Assembly: GCA_002747255.1 (NCBI GenBank)
Contig: PDUC01000022.1
Span: forward strand, 1-35,014
Direction: 5' to 3'
DNA from: Acidobacteriota bacterium
GTDB taxonomy: Bacteria > Acidobacteriota > Holophagae > Acanthopleuribacterales > Acanthopleuribacteraceae
DNA: 35,014 nt
The notes beneath the pieces are model-generated. The model saw nothing but the letters and a program-made list of their open reading frames with translations, was not told the origin of the DNA and did no database searches. This document shows, piece after piece, positions 25,754 through 34,480 of this stretch. The stretch's first letter is position 1, and each line of letters begins with the position of its first letter. The translations under genes were made by a program, and so were the position numbers.

Positions 25754-27223
25754 CTATTGGGTCGGTGGATCAGCTCCCGTGACGCGTTTAACGAGCGTGC
25801 CCTTGTCTAACTTGCTTTGAACATCAACCCCATTGAGAACAGCCAGTTCCTCCAGTTGAATGGTCGATGGATAGCTCCGGTTGAACTCCTGCAGAGTCAT
25901 GGGTCGATTGAGCTTCACGATCTCAATTCTCTTCGCCTGAACATCCAGATACGTTCTATTCGTCAGTTGTCTAAAACTGAAAAGAGCTTGCTGCATGGGC
26001 TGGTTGTAGAGAAACCACTGATCAGAAGACGTGCAGCTGGCGAGCTGAAAAATAATGCCGCGATGGTTGATAAAGCCTACCGTTCCTTGCATGGGTGTGC
26101 TGGTATTGCCCATGGCATCACTTTGTGGCGTCACTGTAAACTGGGTAAAGCCATTCCCCCACGACGCCCCTTTTTGGATGCCCTCCTGCGAAAAGAAGTT
26201 CTGTTCTGCTTCATAAACGCTCTTTCCCTGAGCCAGTTGCAAAAGCACATAGGCGTCTTCTTTGGGACTGACTCCGGCAACCATCTGTGCCTGATTGACA
26301 ATCTGCCAATCCTTTGGAAAGTCCATTTGAAACGCCATACCCGGATGATAGAAAGTGGAACCAATGCTATAGCCCTGTGTGGGGTCGGAACCAAAGGTGA
26401 TTCCGTTGATCATATCCAGAAATTTTTCCCTGTTGACGGTTCCCGTTTGTTTTTCTACGGGCAGTCTTTTCACCCTCTCAGTCATTTTAGCCGCACGCCG
26501 ATCGGGACTCGGGTGGGTAGCCTGCCATTCCGGCAACCGCCCGTATCCTTGAGCGGCACTGTGTTTTCCGAGCATTTCAAAAACCTTTGGAGCTTCACGG
26601 GGGTCGTATCCCGCTTTGAGCAGGTAACGCATTCCCAGTTTGTCGGACTGACTTTCATCATCACGGCTGAACTTAAGAAAAAGCACACCGAGCCCCAATT
26701 GAGCCAGACCCGCATATTCCCTGAAATTCTCTGATGCAACCATCGCAATGCCCACACCAAGCTGCGCGAGTTGAGCCCTGCTTATTTGTTCCACGCTGTG
26801 CCGGGCCGTTACATGTCCTATTTCATGCCCCATGACCGTGGCCAACTGGGCTTCGGAATTAAAATGAGCCAAAATACCGCGAGTTAAATAGATGTAACCG
26901 CCAGGAACAGCAAAGGCATTGACGGTATCATCGTCAATAACGTAAAACTCCCACGGAAGATTGGGTCTCTCACAGACAGCCGCCAACTTGTGACCAAGTT
27001 CCTTGACGTAGTTCTGAACCTTTTCGTCCTGATAGAGACCGTATTGACCGAGAACCGTTTGGTTATACTCCTGCCCCATGGAGATTTCCTGTTGTTCATC
27101 AATCAATGTAAGCTGTCGTTTGCCAGTGGCGGTATTGAGTGTACAGCCTGTAAGGCTGACCAGCAGGATGGTTAAAACAAGGACACTCCAGGTTGTTTTC
27201 TCAGGTTGAAAATGGTTTAACAT
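25754..27223 (-). CDS. M48-family metalloprotease lipoprotein (BepA/LoiP-like)
   Basis: A 489-residue protein with a lipoprotein signal (VLTILLVSLTGC, acylated Cys27). The peptidase domain contains HEIGH (133-137, VMGHEIGHVTARHS) as the HExxH zinc site. The third ligand is expected from SRDDESQSDKLGM, a variant of the ExxxD region. A C-terminal domain (~from 270) has Tyr/Gln-rich segments and ends with a LysM-like stretch (LQEFNRSYPSTIQLEELAVLNG). Members such as BepA and YggG/LoiP monitor outer-membrane proteins in the periplasm. Its partners cannot be read from context, since the flanking genes are unrelated. Confidence 0.92.
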   Translation of the reverse strand: MLNHFQPEKTTWSVLVLTILLVSLTGCTLNTATGKRQLTLIDEQQEISMGQEYNQTVLGQYGLYQDEKVQNYVKELGHKLAAVCERPNLPWEFYVIDDDTVNAFAVPGGYIYLTRGILAHFNSEAQLATVMGHEIGHVTARHSVEQISRAQLAQLGVGIAMVASENFREYAGLAQLGLGVLFLKFSRDDESQSDKLGMRYLLKAGYDPREAPKVFEMLGKHSAAQGYGRLPEWQATHPSPDRRAAKMTERVKRLPVEKQTGTVNREKFLDMINGITFGSDPTQGYSIGSTFYHPGMAFQMDFPKDWQIVNQAQMVAGVSPKEDAYVLLQLAQGKSVYEAEQNFFSQEGIQKGASWGNGFTQFTVTPQSDAMGNTSTPMQGTVGFINHRGIIFQLASCTSSDQWFLYNQPMQQALFSFRQLTNRTYLDVQAKRIEIVKLNRPMTLQEFNRSYPSTIQLEELAVLNGVDVQSKLDKGTLVKRVTGADPPTQ

Positions 27224-27338
27224 GGCAGAACTCCCCGATCAGTTTTTTGAATTGGCTACTCAGCATCATACTCCAAGGTTTGAGAAGCCGCAACTCTTCC
27301 TTCCCGCTTTCAGGAACCACTCTTGGCAGCAAAGTTCC

Positions 27339-28574
27339 CTAACCGAGGCTCGGCTTTAACATATTCAGAACAGGTGCCAATTCCGACAGTGTGCTGAGTT
27401 GGTAGCGGTCAAAGGCGCGATTGAGAACGATCTCCCGTTCACGGTTGTGAGAGTTCTCTCCCAGAAAAACATAGAGAACTTGCGTGTGCAGGGCAAGCCA
27501 ATCCTCTCGGTTCAATCCGGATTCGCTTTTTGAGGCTGTTTCATTGATGAGCACCAACTTCAAGAGCACCAGTTTGATGATGTTCAACCGAGCCCACTCA
27601 AAGAGAGCGTGCTGGGGATACTGATTAAATAAAAATCGCGCGGTTCTGTGCATCGTCTCATCAAGCCGCATCCTGTTCTCGACACTTAACAGAGAATGAA
27701 GCTTTGAAATCGATCCATGTCCCTTTTTCAAGTCGCTCAGCGTCTTGTCGTTCGTCTTTATGGCCATAGCGTTGAAACGTTCGACATGTTCGTGATTTTC
27801 CCGACTCTTTAGAATCAGACTGAACAAGTCGTAAAGGTGACCGGGCAACAATTCTGACCGGCTGAATCCCTTGATAAATTTTGCCTTCATCTTATTGAAT
27901 TTATGAATGGCTGTGTTCAATTTATCCATTTGGAGTTCATTCATTCGGTTCACGCAAAGTGACTCTACTTTTTTTATTAAATACATCGTTAAAAATAAAT
28001 TCTCATTCAACTCCCCGTTCCGGCAGAGGAGGCTTTGAATCTCCTCTCGAACCAGGCAAATCGCGGCGGCATGCCATGGAGTCTGATCTCGAGCGGCCGT
28101 TTCAACGCCAATTTGGGGCGGCAATCCACGACCGTCACATTCATACCAGTCAAAAGGATTCTCCAGTTCCAGACATAGTCTGGCAATTTCTGGACAGGAA
28201 ATCTGTCCACTTAACTCCACACCATCTGCTGTCTTTACCAGATGCCTTGGGTAGGTGGCACAGGTTTTAAACAAACGAGCTTCACCCAGTTCAGAATGAA
28301 GGAGACAGTGTCCGGCGTGAATAAAAGCACAGGGCTTTTCGGGTTTTGGAGAAAAACTGAATCTTTCAGCCTCCTCCGCCGAAGAGATTTGAAGCGTCAA
28401 ATTGGAGAAGCAACTCTCAAGTGACCGATTCCCGCGGATGCTCTTTTCTACGGCATCCAGCTCTTCTTTAGCTATTGGAACAATCCAGCCCTTCTGGCAG
28501 CAGGAGTCCGGACAATCCGGACCGGAACATCGATAGTGTCTCATGTAATTCTGGGCTCGTATGAGTTTCGTCAT
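27339..28574 (-). CDS. Flagellin lysine-N-methylase (FliB) family protein
   Basis: A 411-residue cysteine-rich protein. The N-terminal cluster C16-SGPD-C21-PDS-C25-C26 (RCSGPDCPDSCCQKGW) and the second set C82, C90, C105 (KPCAFIHAGHC, KTCATYPRHL) match the FliB signature. The remainder is helical without a known domain. FliB methylates flagellin lysines in Salmonella and is thought to bind an Fe-S cluster. Here no flagellar gene is within the window, so the target may be another surface protein, or the flagellar genes lie elsewhere. I would not give a gene symbol on similarity alone. Confidence 0.8.
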   Translation of the reverse strand: MTKLIRAQNYMRHYRCSGPDCPDSCCQKGWIVPIAKEELDAVEKSIRGNRSLESCFSNLTLQISSAEEAERFSFSPKPEKPCAFIHAGHCLLHSELGEARLFKTCATYPRHLVKTADGVELSGQISCPEIARLCLELENPFDWYECDGRGLPPQIGVETAARDQTPWHAAAICLVREEIQSLLCRNGELNENLFLTMYLIKKVESLCVNRMNELQMDKLNTAIHKFNKMKAKFIKGFSRSELLPGHLYDLFSLILKSRENHEHVERFNAMAIKTNDKTLSDLKKGHGSISKLHSLLSVENRMRLDETMHRTARFLFNQYPQHALFEWARLNIIKLVLLKLVLINETASKSESGLNREDWLALHTQVLYVFLGENSHNREREIVLNRAFDRYQLSTLSELAPVLNMLKPSLG

Positions 28575-29054
28575 GATATCCCTTAGATGATGCGTTTGAG
28601 TTGGTTTATTCAGGACTGGAGTCTTAAAAACAGGATGCTTCTACACCCAATCCACATGTTTCTTATCGGAGGAAATTAAAAAACCGTTCAGCCTTTTTCC
28701 TTGTTTTTACCGCATTTTCATTGCAAATGAAGTCTCATGATCTGATTTTAATGTGCAGAAAACGATAAACAGAAATAAAAAAACAGCATGCTGCTTTCAT
28801 GAAAAAACATCATTACCATGGGTTTAAACCATCTCGACTGCATTCTATTCAAAACAAAAGCGAACCTTTTCCGGCAACATAAACCTGTTTTATGTGTCAA
28901 TTCACCCATATCCGAAAAGCTAAACCACAAGAGTTACCGACATTTTCCGTTCGCTCTGTTATAATCCATTTTCCCACATAGCAGTTGATAGTGGTAAAAG
29001 AACCCCTTCCTGCTGTTAAACTGCCGTGTCTTTCCGTTTTACTTTGAAATCGAT
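28575..29054. other. 480-base intergenic region between FliB-like and ABC genes
   Basis: No protein-coding frame is convincing. The notable content is a promoter at 28937-28965 for the ABC genes. A short inverted repeat (GCAGTT / AACTGC, around 28982-29027) lies in the expected leader. I find no TPP (thi box) or FMN (RFN) riboswitch core. Confidence 0.45.
28937..28965 (+). promoter_or_regulatory. Sigma70-type promoter for the ABC importer operon
   Basis: -35 CCGACA (28937-28942), exact 17-base spacer and perfect -10 TATAAT (28960-28965), giving a start near 28972 and a leader of about 80 bases before the TTG at 29055. Confidence 0.5.
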
Positions 29055-29813
29055 TTGGATAAACAATTGATTAAAATAACCAATCTCAACTTAACCTACC
29101 CCAATACAAACATTGCTGTATTGAAGAACATGAATTTTCACCTGCACACCGGCGAGTTCGTCACCGTTATAGGCCGATCCGGATCTGGCAAATCCACTCT
29201 ACTGGATTTAATGATGGGTTTGGTGAATTCCTCCAGTGGAACAATTGAAAAACGGAATAAACTGACCATGGGTTACGTTTTCCAGAGGCCCGCCCTGCTG
29301 GCTTGGAGAAATGTACTAAAAAACACCGCCCTACCCCTGCAAATTGAAAAAATGCCCAAAGCTGAGCGCGAAGAAAAAGCCATGCAGGCTTTGCGAAAAG
29401 TGGGTTTGGGTTATGCGGCCACTCTCTACCCCCACCAATTGAGCGGCGGTATGTCCCAGCGCGTCGCCATTGCCCGGGCACTGGTTCAGGATCCCGATCT
29501 TCTACTGATGGACGAACCGTTTTCATCCATTGACCCGCTTTTGCGGGAGAACCTGAACATCAACCTTCTCAAGCTTTGGTCGAGAATGAAGAAAACCGTT
29601 CTTTTTGTCACACACTCTATTAACGAAGCGGTCCTTTTATCGGACAGAATCCTGATACTCGAAGAGGGCTGCTTTATTGAAGAGTTTAAAATCGATTTAC
29701 CGAGGCCGAGAACTTTTGATACACCACAATCCTCAAAGTTCTTGAATTACGTCAAAACCATTCACGGCTGCCTCCCATGTGAGCCCAATATGGCGAGGGA
29801 GTTGAAGTTTTGA
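29055..29813 (+). CDS. ABC transporter ATPase, nitrate/sulfonate/thiamin-precursor class
   Basis: A 252-residue ATPase from a TTG start (no strong ribosome site). All motifs are present: Walker A GRSGSGKSTLLD, Q-loop GYVFQRPALLAWRNV (the AWRN/PWRTV motif of the SsuB/TauB/ThiZ class), signature LSGGMSQRVAIARAL, Walker B LLLMDEPFSSIDP, D-loop and H-loop FVTHSINEAV. It powers an importer with the permease and binding protein that follow. The next gene's TTG overlaps its stop by 4 bases. The ligand is discussed under the binding protein. Confidence 0.95.
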   Translation: MDKQLIKITNLNLTYPNTNIAVLKNMNFHLHTGEFVTVIGRSGSGKSTLLDLMMGLVNSSSGTIEKRNKLTMGYVFQRPALLAWRNVLKNTALPLQIEKMPKAEREEKAMQALRKVGLGYAATLYPHQLSGGMSQRVAIARALVQDPDLLLMDEPFSSIDPLLRENLNINLLKLWSRMKKTVLFVTHSINEAVLLSDRILILEEGCFIEEFKIDLPRPRTFDTPQSSKFLNYVKTIHGCLPCEPNMARELKF

Positions 29814-30580
29814 TCTTTTTGAAAAAAGCGTTTTTCTTCATCTTGTTCATCATGACGGTTCTCTTTTTCTGGTTACTGATCGGGATTGTTTTCAAACCCG
29901 AACCCTGGCTGCTGCCTCCGCCTAACATGGTCTGGAACCGTTTTATGGAATTACTCGCCGACGGTTTTCTGTTAAAACACACCATCATCACGCTTACTGA
30001 AATATTAATGGGCTATGCCGTTGGCGTTTCCTCGGGTTTACTGATAGGTTATCCCATATCACAAGTTAAAATGCTGGAACGCATCCTGACACCCTACCTG
30101 ATTGCGGGTAATTCCGTACCCCTGGTTGCATTCGCACCTTTGCTCCTGCTCTGGTTCGGAAGCGGCATGTTAACGAATATCATCGTAACGGCACTCATTG
30201 TCTTTCTACCCATGACCATCAGTACCATTACCGGGTTTCAGGCTCAGAAATCCATTTTGAAACGCCTCATGCGCACTTTAAAGGCCAGCAAGTTCCAGCG
30301 TTTCATTTATCTGGAAGTGCCCACCGCCATGCCTGGCATCATCTCTGGAATGAAAATAGGAGCGCCGCTTGCCGTTGTGGGAGCCGTGGTAGGTGAATTC
30401 CTCGGTTCAGGTGAGGGTTTGGGTCATCTTATTCTGGAGGCCAACGGACTCCTGGATACATCACAACTCTTTGTGGCCATTTGGATCCTGGCCATTATCG
30501 GGATGACTTTCTTTTCATTGATTCAAATAATAGACTTTATCATACTGGGTTCCTGGAACCAACGGAGACAAGAACGATGA
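29810..30580 (+). CDS. ABC transporter permease (BPD family)
   Basis: A 256-residue inner-membrane subunit with about six helices. It carries the EAA-type loop region MRTLKASKFQRFIYLEVPTA, and the conserved ASKFQRFIYLEVP-G spacing that docks on the ATPase. The start (TTG) overlaps the ATPase stop. It ends in RRQER and its stop overlaps the ATG of the binding protein. It belongs to the SsuC/ThiX/RibX class. Together the three genes form a complete one-permease importer. Confidence 0.95.
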   Translation: MIFLKKAFFFILFIMTVLFFWLLIGIVFKPEPWLLPPPNMVWNRFMELLADGFLLKHTIITLTEILMGYAVGVSSGLLIGYPISQVKMLERILTPYLIAGNSVPLVAFAPLLLLWFGSGMLTNIIVTALIVFLPMTISTITGFQAQKSILKRLMRTLKASKFQRFIYLEVPTAMPGIISGMKIGAPLAVVGAVVGEFLGSGEGLGHLILEANGLLDTSQLFVAIWILAIIGMTFFSLIQIIDFIILGSWNQRRQER

Positions 30581-31527
30581 TGATGCTACTTTTCATGCTG
30601 AGTTTAGACAAAATAACTTACGCCGCGGGCTACATCCCCAATATCCAGTTTGCCCCTTTCTATGTGGCCATTGAAAAAGGTTATTACGAAGATGAGGGCA
30701 TTGAACTGAAAATGGACTACACCATCGGGCCCGATGTCCTCAAGCTGGTGGCACTGGGTAAAATACAGCTGGGCTCCACCGATCCGGACGCCTTTCTCAA
30801 TGCCGTTGAACGGGGAATCCCCTTAGTGCACGTCGCCACACTCTATCAGACTTATCCGGTGGCCCTGATCACAAAAGATCAGGTTGAAAAAAGTGCGGAT
30901 TTGAAAGGCAAACGAATCGGCATTTCAGGGGCTTATGGTTCTTCCTATCTGGCCTTGAGAGCTCTTTTAAACCAGCTCAACCTCAAACTCAGCGATATCG
31001 ACCTGCGCACCATTGGGTACACCCAGGTGGCGACCATGAAAAAAGGCCTCATGGACGGTGTCATGGGCTATGAGAATCACGAACCCGTTCTGTTGGAATC
31101 AGAGGGTATGCCTGTCAACACCCTTCAACTGAATCAACAATCTCTCTGGCCGGGAGTTGGCATCATGACCAGCGAGACTTTTTTCAAAGAGAACCCCCTC
31201 TTGGTGCAAAGATTCCTGAAGGCCACTTTCCGGGGCGTTGATGATCTTCTCAAAAACCCCGAAGCCTGCTTCCAATTGGTTGTTGAAACCTATTTCCCGC
31301 AAGTTAAGCAAAGTGATCGAATGCAAATCGAAAAGCGGGTTCTCATGAAAACACTACCCTATTTTCAGTCGGAATATACCGTCAAGAAAGGTCTGGGACA
31401 ATGCGACCCCGATCGCTGGAGCAACCTGCATCAACTAATGGTTAAAGAGAAAATGATACCTGATTCAAATGCCTGGAAATCGAGGATCAATCGAGAATTT
31501 ATGTTCGCCACGACGCCAGAAGAATGA
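30577..31527 (+). CDS. ABC substrate-binding protein, NMT1/THI5-like (ThiY/RibY type)
   Basis: A 316-residue NMT1-like binding protein from the ATG at 30577 (GGAG about 9 bases upstream; two more ATGs follow directly). The N-terminus is short and hydrophobic (MMMLLFMLSLDKITYAAG), possibly a signal peptide without a long core. The mature start YIPNIQFAPFYVAIEKGYYE, with 'DVLKLVALGKIQLG', 'RGIPLVHVATLYQTYPVA' and 'DLKGKRIGISGAYGSSYLALRALL', is the pattern of the RibY/ThiY group that binds riboflavin or hydroxymethylpyrimidine precursors. The ligand is not fixed by sequence here and no vitamin riboswitch lies upstream. It overlaps the permease stop by 4 bases. Confidence 0.88.
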   Translation: MMMLLFMLSLDKITYAAGYIPNIQFAPFYVAIEKGYYEDEGIELKMDYTIGPDVLKLVALGKIQLGSTDPDAFLNAVERGIPLVHVATLYQTYPVALITKDQVEKSADLKGKRIGISGAYGSSYLALRALLNQLNLKLSDIDLRTIGYTQVATMKKGLMDGVMGYENHEPVLLESEGMPVNTLQLNQQSLWPGVGIMTSETFFKENPLLVQRFLKATFRGVDDLLKNPEACFQLVVETYFPQVKQSDRMQIEKRVLMKTLPYFQSEYTVKKGLGQCDPDRWSNLHQLMVKEKMIPDSNAWKSRINREFMFATTPEE

Positions 31528-31537
31528 TCACCAACCG

Positions 31538-31565
31538 AATCAATACACTATTTTTGTGTTTGATT
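31538..31565 (+). terminator. Weak AT-rich hairpin after the ABC operon
   Basis: AATCAATACAC (31538-31548) pairs with GTGTTTGATT (31556-31565), with one bulge and a 7-base TATTTTT loop. It has low G+C and no following T-run, so termination is doubtful. Confidence 0.25.
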
Positions 31566-31621
31566 TGATCTTCAACTCAGTTTGACATGGAAGCGACATT
31601 CAACCAAGATCGTATTCACAT

Positions 31622-31650
31622 TTGACCTTTCTCTTCACTTGTACTATTCT
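31622..31650 (+). promoter_or_regulatory. Sigma70-type promoter for the small gene and hydrolase
   Basis: -35 TTGACC (31622-31627), exact 17-base spacer, -10 TATTCT (31645-31650). Both hexamers are near consensus and sit 55 bases before the ATG at 31705. Confidence 0.55.
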
Positions 31651-31704
31651 AATCTCAGGTCATTGGATGAGTCATTGTCTGATTAGGGTTTTGGAGAATA
31701 AAAA

Positions 31705-31971
31705 ATGCGTTTAAAGTTTTTCCCGGGAAATGAGTTGGCACCACCTAACCTGCTTGGTGAAATAATTGATTTAGACAAGCCTCAACATGTCTTAGCCAAT
31801 GTTTTCATGGAACCCGATACAGGTATGGTTGTGAAACCCATTCGGAAATTATCTGAAAAAGCTCAGGAACAACTGCTCACTTTCGCAAAAACCATCAATC
31901 CCAATGAAGTCAGTAGAATAGAGATCCTGGACATTATGTCTTATTCAACCCGAAAAAAATCCATGTGTTGA
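31705..31971 (+). CDS. Small conserved-looking protein upstream of a CocE-type hydrolase
   Basis: An 88-residue soluble-looking protein with no signal, no membrane segment and no known domain (RLKFFPGNELAPPNLLGEI, later RKLSEKAQEQLLTFAKTINP). GGAGA lies about 7 bases before ATG, and a promoter precedes it. Its last codons overlap the start of the hydrolase (GTG at 31965), so it probably shares the transcript and may be regulatory. I do not recognise the family. Confidence 0.65.
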   Translation: MRLKFFPGNELAPPNLLGEIIDLDKPQHVLANVFMEPDTGMVVKPIRKLSEKAQEQLLTFAKTINPNEVSRIEILDIMSYSTRKKSMC

Positions 31972-33857
31972 AATTGAAACCTCGTTCTTTTTTATTTCTT
32001 TTCCCCATATTTGCTCTAGCCAACTCACCTCACATTGAACCTGTCAAACTAACATCTGACTGCCGCCAAGACAGTTCACTTTTTACAGTAGAGGAATACT
32101 ATCGAAAGCAGGTTGTCCGTATTCCGATGCGCGATGGAACCAAGCTGCACACGCATATTTACATTCCCCTCGATGACTCACAAAAGTATGCCATTCTCAT
32201 GAATCGCACGCCTTATTCGGTTTTTCCCTATGGCGAAGATACCGTGAAGTCGAGCCTCGGGCCCAGTTTGTTACTGGCCAAACGCGGGTATATTTTTGTG
32301 TACCAGGATGTGCGCGGCAAATTCATGTCAGAGGGAGAATTTGCCAATGTAAGACCCTATACGGAACAGGGAGTCAACGAAAACACCGACACCTACGATA
32401 CCATTGAGTGGCTGCTTGCCAATTTATCCAACCACAACGGGAAGGTGGGTCTCTGGGGCATTAGTTATCCCGGATTTTACACCTCCATGGGGATCATCAA
32501 CAGTCATCCCGCTATCGCTGCGGCTTCTCCTCAAGCACCCATAGCGGATTGGTTTTGGGATGACGTTCACCGCAATGGCGCCTTTTCCTTTCAGCTCAGC
32601 TTTACCTTTCTCTCGTCATTTGGTCAAAAAAGAGAGCGGCCTACCACGCGATGGTCTTCACCCTTCAGCTTTCCCGATAACGATAAATACCAGTTTTTCA
32701 AGCAAATCGGTCCTCTTTCAAACGTCAACAAGCATTTCTTTAACAATCAGATAGACTTTTGGAACGATATTGCTGAACACCCCAACTACGATCATTTTTG
32801 GCAAACTCGCAATATCTTGCCGCATTTAAAAAATATTCAATGTGCTGTGTTAACCGTAGGAGGTCTTTATGACGCCGAAGATCTTTACGGGGCATGGCAA
32901 ACCTATGGCGCTATTGAAAGGCAAAATCCCGGGATTGACAACATCATTGTCATGGGGCCCTGGTCCCACGGAGCCTGGTCAAGAGAGTCCGGCAATCAAC
33001 TTGGAGACGCGCACTTTGGTTCCAATACCTCTGCTTACTACCAAAAGAACATAGAATTTCCCTTTTTTGAATTTTACTTATACGGCGGTAAAAGACCCGA
33101 TTTCCCGGAGGCCAGGATTTTTGAAACGGGTACGAATACATGGCGAACTTTTGACTCATGGCCTCCGGCAAAGACCGTTGATTTCACGCTCTTTCTGCAT
33201 GCCGATTCGTCTCTATCCTCTGTTCCATCCACAAAAAACCGGCAATTGATCGCTTTCAAAAGCAATCCGGCCAAACCCGTTCCCTACACGCAGGAAAATA
33301 ACGTCAGATGGGGTAAGAGATTCATGGCTGAGGATCAACGCTTTCTGGTCAATCGCAAAGATGTGCTCCAGTTTATGAGTCCGGTACTTCAGGAGAACCA
33401 ATCCATTGCAGGTTCCATCGAAGCCGATTTATGGGTCTCGACCTCGCGAAGTGCCGCAGACTGGATTGTCAAGATCATTGACGTGCATCCCAAGAGTGGC
33501 ACCCCTTCAAGTGGCGATCGAACAGGACCGCAGATTATGGTTCGATGGGAAATATTGAGGGGAAGATTTAGAAATAGTTTCAGCCACCCTGAACCCTTTA
33601 CACCCCGCAAACCCACACGCATTGTAATTAAACTTCAGGATGTCCTGCACACCTTCAAGAAGGGACACCGCATTATGGTTCAAATTCAGAGTTCCTTCTT
33701 CCCGTTTTTTGACATCAATCCTCAAACCTACGTAGACAATATTTTTCAAGCCCAAAGATCGGATTTCAAGAAGGCCAAACACAAAGTCTACTGCAGCGAT
33801 ACCTATCCCTCAAAAATCGTTTTCAGGAAGTGGAATCCTCCTGCTTTACAGGACTAA
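31965..33857 (+). CDS. Secreted S15/CocE-NonD family alpha/beta hydrolase
   Basis: A 630-residue protein from GTG 31965 (TTG at 31968 is the alternative). The signal peptide is clear (FLFLFPIFALANS). It has the CocE/X-Pro dipeptidyl-peptidase architecture: serine 167 in the nucleophile elbow GISYPG, an oxyanion-type region YTSMGI, aspartate 303 in GGLYDAEDLYGAW and histidine 335 in GPWSHGAW. The C-terminal ~220 residues form a jelly-roll beta domain that ends in HRIMVQIQSSFFP. This family hydrolyses esters, amides or peptides (cocaine esterase, glutaryl-7-ACA acylase). The true substrate is unknown. Its start overlaps the upstream small gene by 7 bases. Confidence 0.93.
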   Translation: MLKLKPRSFLFLFPIFALANSPHIEPVKLTSDCRQDSSLFTVEEYYRKQVVRIPMRDGTKLHTHIYIPLDDSQKYAILMNRTPYSVFPYGEDTVKSSLGPSLLLAKRGYIFVYQDVRGKFMSEGEFANVRPYTEQGVNENTDTYDTIEWLLANLSNHNGKVGLWGISYPGFYTSMGIINSHPAIAAASPQAPIADWFWDDVHRNGAFSFQLSFTFLSSFGQKRERPTTRWSSPFSFPDNDKYQFFKQIGPLSNVNKHFFNNQIDFWNDIAEHPNYDHFWQTRNILPHLKNIQCAVLTVGGLYDAEDLYGAWQTYGAIERQNPGIDNIIVMGPWSHGAWSRESGNQLGDAHFGSNTSAYYQKNIEFPFFEFYLYGGKRPDFPEARIFETGTNTWRTFDSWPPAKTVDFTLFLHADSSLSSVPSTKNRQLIAFKSNPAKPVPYTQENNVRWGKRFMAEDQRFLVNRKDVLQFMSPVLQENQSIAGSIEADLWVSTSRSAADWIVKIIDVHPKSGTPSSGDRTGPQIMVRWEILRGRFRNSFSHPEPFTPRKPTRIVIKLQDVLHTFKKGHRIMVQIQSSFFPFFDINPQTYVDNIFQAQRSDFKKAKHKVYCSDTYPSKIVFRKWNPPALQD

Positions 33858-33942
33858 AATAAACCCAACTTGGGCAGTCGACTTAAATTCCAGGCCCTTT
33901 TTATTGGCGTCATTCATTCACGTTATGGCTATGAAAGCAGAT

Positions 33943-34095
33943 GTGTGACTTCCTTATATACATATCTGTGTTTATCTGTGGTTCCTTTTTTTTTAACCAC
34001 TGATGGACACAAATGGACACGGATATTTTTTTTCATAGGATGATCCGCTTACGTTCCTTGCTTCCACAAACCATGACCCAGCCTGTTTAAAACCT
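33943..34095 (+). repeat. Repeat unit 1 (5'-truncated) of a palindromic array
   Basis: Corresponds to units 3 and 4 from the CTTCCTATA region on. It contains TTATCTGTGG and, after a T-run, AACCACTGATGGACAC in inverted order, then the shared tail CGCTTACGTTCCTTGC to AAAACCT. Confidence 0.75.
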
Positions 34096-34298
34096 CAAAT
34101 GCATTACCCATCATTTTGTGGGAGGCTTCCTATAGGAATATCTGTGTTTATCCGTGTTCATCTGTGGTTTCTTTTTTTTAACCACAGATGGACACGGATC
34201 AGTTTTAACCACGAATGAACACGAATTCTCACGAATAAACGAATTGTATGGAACAACCTAATGAAGAGTTTTTAATTAATGAATATCCTTCGGAAACT
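34096..34298 (+). repeat. Repeat unit 2, with an alternative interior
   Basis: Starts CAAATGCATTACCCATCAT like units 3 and 4. The right half differs: instead of the CGCTTACG tail it carries AACCACGAATGAACACGAA (34207-34225) and a unique stretch to 34298. Confidence 0.75.
34206..34243 (+). repeat. CACGAAT 10/11-mer repeat inside unit 2
   Basis: Three spaced CACGAAT words at about helical-turn intervals, related to the copy at 22748-22780. Confidence 0.6.
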
Positions 34299-34480
34299 CA
34301 AATGCATTACCCATCATTCTTTGGGAGGCTTCCTATATGAACATCTGTGTTTATCCGTGTTCATCTGTGGTTTCTTTTTTAACCACTGATGGACACAGAT
34401 GGACACGGATATTTTTTTCATAGGATGATCCGCTTACGTTCCTTGCTTCCACAAACCATGACCCAGCCTGTCTAAAACCT
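34299..34480 (+). repeat. Repeat unit 3, full-length (182 bases)
   Basis: The most complete unit. The left arm ATCCGTGTTCATCTGTGGTT (34353-34372) is followed by a T-run and the right arm AACCACTGATGGACAC...CACGGAT (34381-34410), which is its imperfect inverse. A tandem GATGGACACR 10-mer lies in the right arm. The shared tail ends at AAAACCT. Confidence 0.8.

Noticed and set aside
25817-26734. Plus-strand open frame of 305 codons opposite the M48 protease
   Set aside because: It lies entirely antisense to a gene with lipobox, HExxH and normal length. It has no ribosome binding site and no family motif.
28972-29054. Vitamin riboswitch in the ABC operon leader
   Set aside because: The leader is only ~80 bases and neither the RFN nor the thi-box conserved core is visible.
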